In this document: piece by piece, positions 51,664 to 56,238 of the stretch
Numbering within the stretch: the stretch's first letter is position 1
How the letters are laid out: the number at the start of each line of letters is the position of its first letter
DNA from: Bacteroidales bacterium UBA3834
GTDB lineage: Bacteria > Bacteroidota > Bacteroidia > Bacteroidales > P3
DNA: 56,238 nt
NCBI GenBank assembly: GCA_002392965.1
Contig: DGIA01000003.1
Span: 41,446-97,683, forward strand
Direction: 5' to 3'
The notes under the pieces: generated by a model
What the model was told of the DNA's origin: nothing
The model's database searches: none
What the model saw: only the letters and a program-made list of their open reading frames with translations
Program-made: the position numbers and the translations under genes

Positions 51664-53061
51664 TCACGACGCCATCACTTCCTCGATTTCCTTCACCGTC
51701 TTGGGGATGGGTTTGCCGAGGATGCGGCTGCCGGTGTCGGTCACCAGCACGTCGTCCTCGATGCGGATGCCGCCGAAGTCCTTCCATTTCTCCAGTTCGT
51801 CGTAGTTCACGAAGTCCAGGCACTTGCCTTCGGCCTTCCATTTGTCGATGAGGGCTGGGATGAAGTAGCAACCGGGCTCGTCGGTGATGACGAATCCGGG
51901 CATCAGGCGTCGGCCGCAGCGCAGGCTTCCCAGGCCGAACTGCTCGCTGGGGCGGGTCTCGTCGTCGTAGCCCACGTTGATCTGGCCGTAGTTCTCCATG
52001 TCGTGCACGTCGAGGCCCATCATGTGGCCCAGGCCGTGGGGCATGAGGAGGCTGTGGGCGCCGGCTTCCACGATGTCATCCACGCTGCCCTTGAGGATGC
52101 CCAGGGCGCGGTAGCCCTCGGCCAGCTTGCGGCTGGCGGCCTGGTGCACCTCCTTGTAGGTGATGCCCGGGCGCGTCACGGCGGCGGCCTCCAGCTGGGC
52201 CGACAGCACGATTTCGTAGATGGCTTTCTGGCGCTCGTCGAAGCGGCCGCCCACGGGCACCGTGCGCGTGATGTCGGAGCAGTAGTTCATGGGGGTCTCG
52301 CAGCCGGCGTCCATCACCAGCATGCGGCCCACCTCCAGGCGGTTGTTGTGGCCGTGGTTGTGGAGGGTCTCGCCGTGCACGGTCATGATGACGGGGAAGC
52401 TCACGGGGCCGTTGCCCTTCCAGGCCTCGCCCTCCATGAAGCCCGCCAGCTCGTACTCGTAGCGGCCGGGCATGGCCAGTTTCATGGCGCCCACGTGCAT
52501 GTTGTAGGCCGTGGCGATGGCTTTCTCTATCTCGGCGATCTCCTCGGGGCTCTTGATCATGCGCTGCTTCACGCAGGCCAGGATGAGCTCCATCGAGGCG
52601 TGGCGGTTCACCTGCGGGTAGGGCACTCCCAGCAGGTCGGTCAGGTCGGCGCGGATGTCGGCGCGGTAGGGCGGCAGGTAGTGCGGCATCGGCTTGCCGT
52701 TCACCGGCGACTTCATGGCGGCGATGATGTCGCGCAGCATCTTGGGCGTGCCGGTGTTCTCCACGCCCACGCTGGCCGCCAGCTCCTTGACGCTCGGCAG
52801 CGGACCCGTCCAGATGATGTCGTCGATGTCGTAGTCGTTGGCGAAGATATAGTCCTTGCCCGTCTCGCAATCCAGCACGCCGACGAGGTCCTCGCGCTGG
52901 AGGCCGAAGAAGTAGAGGAACGTGCTGTCCTGGCGGAACCAGTAGGTGTTGTCCTTGTAGTTGCAGGGGGCCTCGTGGTTGCCCGGGAGGATGATGAGGC
53001 CGTGGCCCACGTCCTTGCGCAGCTGCTCGCGCCGCGCGATGTAAGTCTCTTTACTGAACAT
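51664..53061 (-). CDS. pepP: Aminopeptidase P family protein (Xaa-Pro aminopeptidase, M24B)
   Basis: A 465-aa metallopeptidase that removes N-terminal residues preceding proline. The N-terminal AMP_N domain (about 1-135, with LIILPGNHEAPCNYKDNTYWFRQ split by the substrate loop) is followed by the pita-bread M24 domain (about 175-460). Metal ligands are visible: Asp in VMDAGCE, Asp in CSDITRTVP, His in PHGLGHMMGLDVHD, Glu in ITDEPGCYF and Glu in IRIEDDVLV. Upstream on the minus strand a weak promoter-like pair (TTTG, 17-bp spacer, TATTTTTA, about 53,128-53,100) may drive it. Confidence 0.94.
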   Translation of the reverse strand: MFSKETYIARREQLRKDVGHGLIILPGNHEAPCNYKDNTYWFRQDSTFLYFFGLQREDLVGVLDCETGKDYIFANDYDIDDIIWTGPLPSVKELAASVGVENTGTPKMLRDIIAAMKSPVNGKPMPHYLPPYRADIRADLTDLLGVPYPQVNRHASMELILACVKQRMIKSPEEIAEIEKAIATAYNMHVGAMKLAMPGRYEYELAGFMEGEAWKGNGPVSFPVIMTVHGETLHNHGHNNRLEVGRMLVMDAGCETPMNYCSDITRTVPVGGRFDERQKAIYEIVLSAQLEAAAVTRPGITYKEVHQAASRKLAEGYRALGILKGSVDDIVEAGAHSLLMPHGLGHMMGLDVHDMENYGQINVGYDDETRPSEQFGLGSLRCGRRLMPGFVITDEPGCYFIPALIDKWKAEGKCLDFVNYDELEKWKDFGGIRIEDDVLVTDTGSRILGKPIPKTVKEIEEVMAS

Positions 53062-53222
53062 GTTTATATCGTTTGTTTTTTGTTTGATTCTTTTCCGAGT
53101 AAAAATACAGCATGCTTGTTAACGCAAACGGGGCCGTTTTATTGTCCCGCGCAGGTATATTTTTATCCCTCGGGAAAGGGTGTTTTGCAACCGGCTGACA
53201 ATCAGCTCTGGAACCCTTATGA

Positions 53223-53376
53223 CCTAGTATTGCCCTAGTATTGCCCTAGTATTGCCCTGGTATTGCCCAGGTACGATGTACGGAGGCACTACTAAGGCAC
53301 TACTAAGGTACTACTAAGGTACCACTAGGGTATCACTAGGGTATCACTAGGGTACCCCTAGGGCAAGCCTGGGGTG
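53223..53376. repeat. 11-bp-period intergenic repeat array D with reversed halves
   Basis: Fourteen consecutive 11-bp units. Units 1-4 are CCTAGTATTGC (one CCTGGTATTGC), unit 5 is CCAGGTACGAT and unit 6 is GTACGGAGGCA. From unit 7 the orientation is reversed: CTACTAAGGCA, CTACTAAGGTA twice, CCACTAGGGTA, TCACTAGGGTA twice, CCCCTAGGGCA, AGCCTGGGGTG. The right units carry ACTAGG, the reverse complement of the left CCTAGT. It lies between divergent pepP and the surface-protein gene. The core matches array C. No gene was seen in 53,062-53,505. Confidence 0.92.
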
Positions 53377-53505
53377 GGGGCAAGCCAGCGGCGAAGGGGC
53401 GGGCAGGAGCGGGGAGGGGCTCGGTGGAAAAGTTAAAGTTTTTTTGTTAAGTCGCAGGTTGTCAATGCTTGATATGTTAATAACTCCGGCGTTAGGCTTT
53501 TTTTA

Positions 53506-53537
53506 TTTGGCTGGATGAAAAATAATTCATACCTTTG
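53506..53537 (+). promoter_or_regulatory. Bacteroidota-type promoter of the C-terminal-window surface protein
   Basis: TTTG at 53,506-53,509, a 20-bp spacer and TACCTTTG at 53,530-53,537 match the consensus. Transcription should start near 53,543, about 200 nt before the first ATG. Confidence 0.8.
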
Positions 53538-53542
53538 CACAT

Positions 53543-53743
53543 TGGATTGTATTACCCCCATAAAAGCAAACCCAACAAAAACAGACAGTAAGACATAAGA
53601 GAACAAACGACGCAGGAAAAACGGCCGGGAAGATGATCCGAGAGAGAGCCAGTTGAAGACAAGACAAGATGCCGGAGACAATGTAATTGAAAGAAAAACA
53701 AATGTATAACAAACCTTATTTATTAACCAAAAATCAAAACATC
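53543..53743 (+). promoter_or_regulatory. Long U-poor 5' leader of the surface-protein gene
   Basis: The inferred leader of about 200 nt is very rich in A and G and almost free of T from about 53,570 to 53,690 (for example AAACCCAACAAAAACAGACA), so it would be largely unstructured RNA. There is no Shine-Dalgarno motif. It has no coding potential worth reporting. Confidence 0.5.
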
Positions 53744-56238
53744 ATGCAAAAGTTTCTACGAACTTTGATGCTTCTGGCACTCATGTTGCCATTTGCATCG
53801 CAGGCGCAATGCGGTGACATCACCACATTCCCCTGGACGGAGAACTTCGAGGCAATGGATGCCAGCACGGTACCCACCTGCTGGGACAATTCTGCCTCTG
53901 GATCCTCTACGCTGACCAGCAACCCAGAGCGCATCTGGGGTGTGTACAGCTACAGCGGGAACAAGATGATTCGCATGTACAACTACTACGTCCAGAATGG
54001 TACAGCGCTCATCAACACGCCTACCTTCGATCTGCCGGCAGGCGAGTCGTACGACCTGACATTCAGCTACTCACACCGTGCGAGCTGCGGTGCATTCTCC
54101 GTGAAGGTATCGACCGATAACGGCACGACCTTCACCGAGTTGCAGTCCTACACCAGCACGGGTAGTAATGACTACACGAATCCCGGTGAATTCACCGAGG
54201 CAGAAATCTCGTTGGCTGCCTATGCAGGCCAGTCGATTATCCTGCAGTTCTTCTCCACAGCCAACTACGGCAGTGGTGCAATCTTTGTTGACGACATCCG
54301 CATTGGTGCTCCTGCCACCTGCTTCAAGGTGACCGACCTGGCCATCGATGCCAGTCAGACCACCAGCAGCAGCCTGACGCTGACTTGGACCGATGCCCGC
54401 AACACCGGCGCCACCTACACCATCTATAATGGAGAGACCGTTGTCGCCTCCAACGTCAGCGGAACCACCTACCCAGTCACTGGCCTTGACGCCAACACCT
54501 ACTATACCTTCGGCGTGATGACCGACTGCGGCGGCGGCGATGTCACCGACCTTGCTACCGTCAGCGGCCGCACCGCCTGCGGCGCCATCAGCCTGCCTTG
54601 GACCTGCGGTTTTGAGGCCGACGAGATTGTGAACACCACCCAGGCCACCGCTCTGCCTTGGTGCAGCCAGCGTTATGTCACGCCCGGCGCTACCAGCGGC
54701 ACCAACTATCCCTACAGCTACGCCGGTAATTTCCGCACCGGCAGCCGCAGCTTCTACTATTATGGTTCTACCAGTGCCAGCTACCCCGACATGATGGCAT
54801 GGATTCTGCCCGAGCTCGACGTAGCCACCTACCCGATGAACGCCAACCGCGTGACCTTCTGGGCTAAGATGGGCAGCGCCTCCTACAGCAAGTACGTGTA
54901 TGTTTATACCGTGACCGATCCTACCGACATCACCACCGCCACGCTTGTGGATTCGGTTCAGGTTACCGGTACCACCCATACGAAGTATAGTGTTTCCTTG
55001 ACCTCCGCCCCCGCCACCGACGCCTACCTGGTGCTCGCCGTGATGAAAGGCAGCGGTTCCCTCTACATGGACGATGTGACCCTCGAGGAGATGCCCTCCT
55101 GCTTGGAGGTCACCAACCTCGCCGTCAGCGCTGTCACTGCCAACAGCATCACCCTCAACTGGGCCGATGCCAGCAACGCCAGCGCCACCTACAGCGTCTA
55201 TAGGATCACCACCACCGGCGATGTGATTGACACCGTCCTTGAGCAGGCCAACATCACCGGCACCACCTACACCGTCGAGAACCTCGACGCCAACACGCCG
55301 TATGTCTTCGCCGTCCAGGCCAACTGCCCCGCGGGCGACGCCCCCTACACCCTCGTCAACGGCCGCACCAGCTGCGTCGCCGAGGCTCTGCCCTTCAGCG
55401 AAGACTTCAGTGCCACCTTGGCCAGCGATCCTTGCTGGCGCGGCGCTTCGATCCTTTATACCGACGGTGTGAATGTGACCATGGGCAACCCCACCAACTG
55501 GACCTACGCCAGCAGTGCAAACAATGGTATTGCAGCCGGTCACTACTATTTGAATATCTATGGTACTTCTCGCAACCATTGGCTCATCACCCCGGAGATT
55601 GACCTGACCACGGCTTCCAACCCCTTGCTGACCTTCGACGCTGCCTTTACAGCCTACAGCGGCACTGCCGTCGCAAATGTTTCCAACATCGCTGACGACA
55701 AGTTCCTGATTCTTGTATCGACCAACAACGGCCAGACCTGGTCTGTGGCCAGCGACATAGCCCTGAGCACGCTTGCCAGCCTTACTTACATACCCCAGTA
55801 TGTGAATCTGGCCACCTATGCCGGCGAGACCGTCCGCATAGCTTTCTATGGCGAGTCGACCGCCAGTGGCGGCGACAACAACCTGCACATCGACAACATC
55901 AATGTTGACGAGAGCACTGGCGAGATCTGCTATCCCGTCTCCGGCCTGGCCGCCAGCAACGTCACCGCTACCGGCGCCACCCTGACCTGGGAAGGCAGCG
56001 CCGACAGCTACAATGTATATACCATCGCCGGTCTCGACACCACCTTGGTTGACAACGTTTCCGACACCGCCCTGGTGATTGACACCCTGACCGCCAACAC
56101 CAGCTACACCTTCGGCGTGACTTCTGTCTGCGGCAGCGATGAGAGTGGCATGGTGAGTGTCACCTTCCGCACCAACTGCGGTGCCGAGGCCCTGCCCTTC
56201 ACCGAGAATTTCTCCGCCAGCCTGTCCAGCGATCCTTG
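53744..56238 (+). CDS. Secreted modular surface protein (choice-of-anchor J and fibronectin III repeats), 3'-truncated by the window
   Basis: At least 831 codons with no stop before the window ends. The signal peptide is MQKFLRTLMLLALMLPFASQA. Mature sequence alternates adhesin-like 'choice-of-anchor J' modules, starting ITTFPWTENFEAMDAST, ISLPWTCGFEADE and EALPFSEDFSATLASD, with fibronectin type III modules such as LAIDASQTTSSSLTLTWTDA, LAVSAVTANSITLNWADA and LAASNVTATGATLTWEGS. A fourth anchor-J module begins at the edge (EALPFTENFSASLSSD). Such proteins in Bacteroidales usually end in a T9SS sorting domain, which would lie outside the window. A long antisense open frame over this gene is not considered real. 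Confidence 0.9.
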   Translation, partial: MQKFLRTLMLLALMLPFASQAQCGDITTFPWTENFEAMDASTVPTCWDNSASGSSTLTSNPERIWGVYSYSGNKMIRMYNYYVQNGTALINTPTFDLPAGESYDLTFSYSHRASCGAFSVKVSTDNGTTFTELQSYTSTGSNDYTNPGEFTEAEISLAAYAGQSIILQFFSTANYGSGAIFVDDIRIGAPATCFKVTDLAIDASQTTSSSLTLTWTDARNTGATYTIYNGETVVASNVSGTTYPVTGLDANTYYTFGVMTDCGGGDVTDLATVSGRTACGAISLPWTCGFEADEIVNTTQATALPWCSQRYVTPGATSGTNYPYSYAGNFRTGSRSFYYYGSTSASYPDMMAWILPELDVATYPMNANRVTFWAKMGSASYSKYVYVYTVTDPTDITTATLVDSVQVTGTTHTKYSVSLTSAPATDAYLVLAVMKGSGSLYMDDVTLEEMPSCLEVTNLAVSAVTANSITLNWADASNASATYSVYRITTTGDVIDTVLEQANITGTTYTVENLDANTPYVFAVQANCPAGDAPYTLVNGRTSCVAEALPFSEDFSATLASDPCWRGASILYTDGVNVTMGNPTNWTYASSANNGIAAGHYYLNIYGTSRNHWLITPEIDLTTASNPLLTFDAAFTAYSGTAVANVSNIADDKFLILVSTNNGQTWSVASDIALSTLASLTYIPQYVNLATYAGETVRIAFYGESTASGGDNNLHIDNINVDESTGEICYPVSGLAASNVTATGATLTWEGSADSYNVYTIAGLDTTLVDNVSDTALVIDTLTANTSYTFGVTSVCGSDESGMVSVTFRTNCGAEALPFTENFSASLSSDP

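Noticed and set aside
53223..53376. CRISPR array
   Set aside because: Repeats are 11 bp with no spacers, orientation flips, and no cas gene is in the window.
54071..55888. 605-codon antisense open frame over the fibronectin-module protein
   Set aside because: The sense frame has a signal peptide and repeated known modules. The antisense product is Gly/Val-rich and mirrors the repeats.

Overview
The window comes from the order Bacteroidales (phylum Bacteroidota), probably a GC-rich, poorly cultured anaerobic lineage. The evidence is a SprA translocon gene of the type IX secretion system (T9SS), a C10-family cysteine protease carrying a T9SS C-terminal sorting domain, large surface proteins built of adhesin and fibronectin modules, and promoters that fit the Bacteroidota sigma consensus TTTG-N19/21-TAnnTTTG. 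No rRNA, tRNA, phage or transposase gene was seen.

Layout. 1-6.8 kb: C10 protease, nadB, gdhA. 6.8-14 kb: a minus-strand blaI / M56 blaR1-like / outer-membrane barrel operon, divergent from aroQ, followed by a broken paralog of the barrel gene. 14-16.5 kb: minus-strand operon of a WecA/WbpL-type initiating transferase, a YrdC/YciO protein and panC. 16.5-29.1 kb: a long, tightly overlapping plus-strand operon for a nucleotide-activated diamino-uronic acid (wbpA, wbpB, wbpE, an LpxD-like acyltransferase, a PIG-L deacetylase, wbpI), with two glycosyltransferases, an FAD/Fe-S dehydrogenase and an O-antigen ligase. 29.5-32.8 kb: converging wzz-like / wzy / wzx operon. 32.9-36.1 kb: M64 peptidase, a lipoprotein, ruvA. 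36.3-49.3 kb: a candidate structured small RNA, sprA, a TPR protein, a DedA protein, sufS, recN, aroK. 49.3-53.1 kb: a TGS-domain uridine kinase-like protein, a four-helix-bundle gene between inverted repeats, and an aminopeptidase P. 53.5 kb to the end: the start of a large secreted surface protein that runs off the window.

How the parts fit. The 15.5-32.8 kb region supplies most of a Wzx/Wzy-type lipopolysaccharide pathway: initiating transferase, sugar synthesis, transfer, flipping, polymerisation, length control and ligation. A Wbp-type pathway plus a PIG-L deacetylase recalls the Wbp/Vim pathway that makes the sugar linking T9SS cargo to anionic LPS in Porphyromonas and Tannerella. Since sprA and T9SS cargo lie in the same window, that role is plausible here but remains an inference.

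The least explained signal is a set of five intergenic arrays of 11-bp repeats near 30, 10,880, 29,120, 36,200 and 53,300. The unit sequence differs between loci while the period is always 11 bp, and at least two arrays reverse orientation at their midpoint. Other non-coding structures are a symmetric divergent promoter at 16,483-16,534, paired operator-like dyads upstream of blaI, nested palindromes between converging operons at 29.3-29.5 kb, and an IVS-like element at 51.2-51.6 kb.
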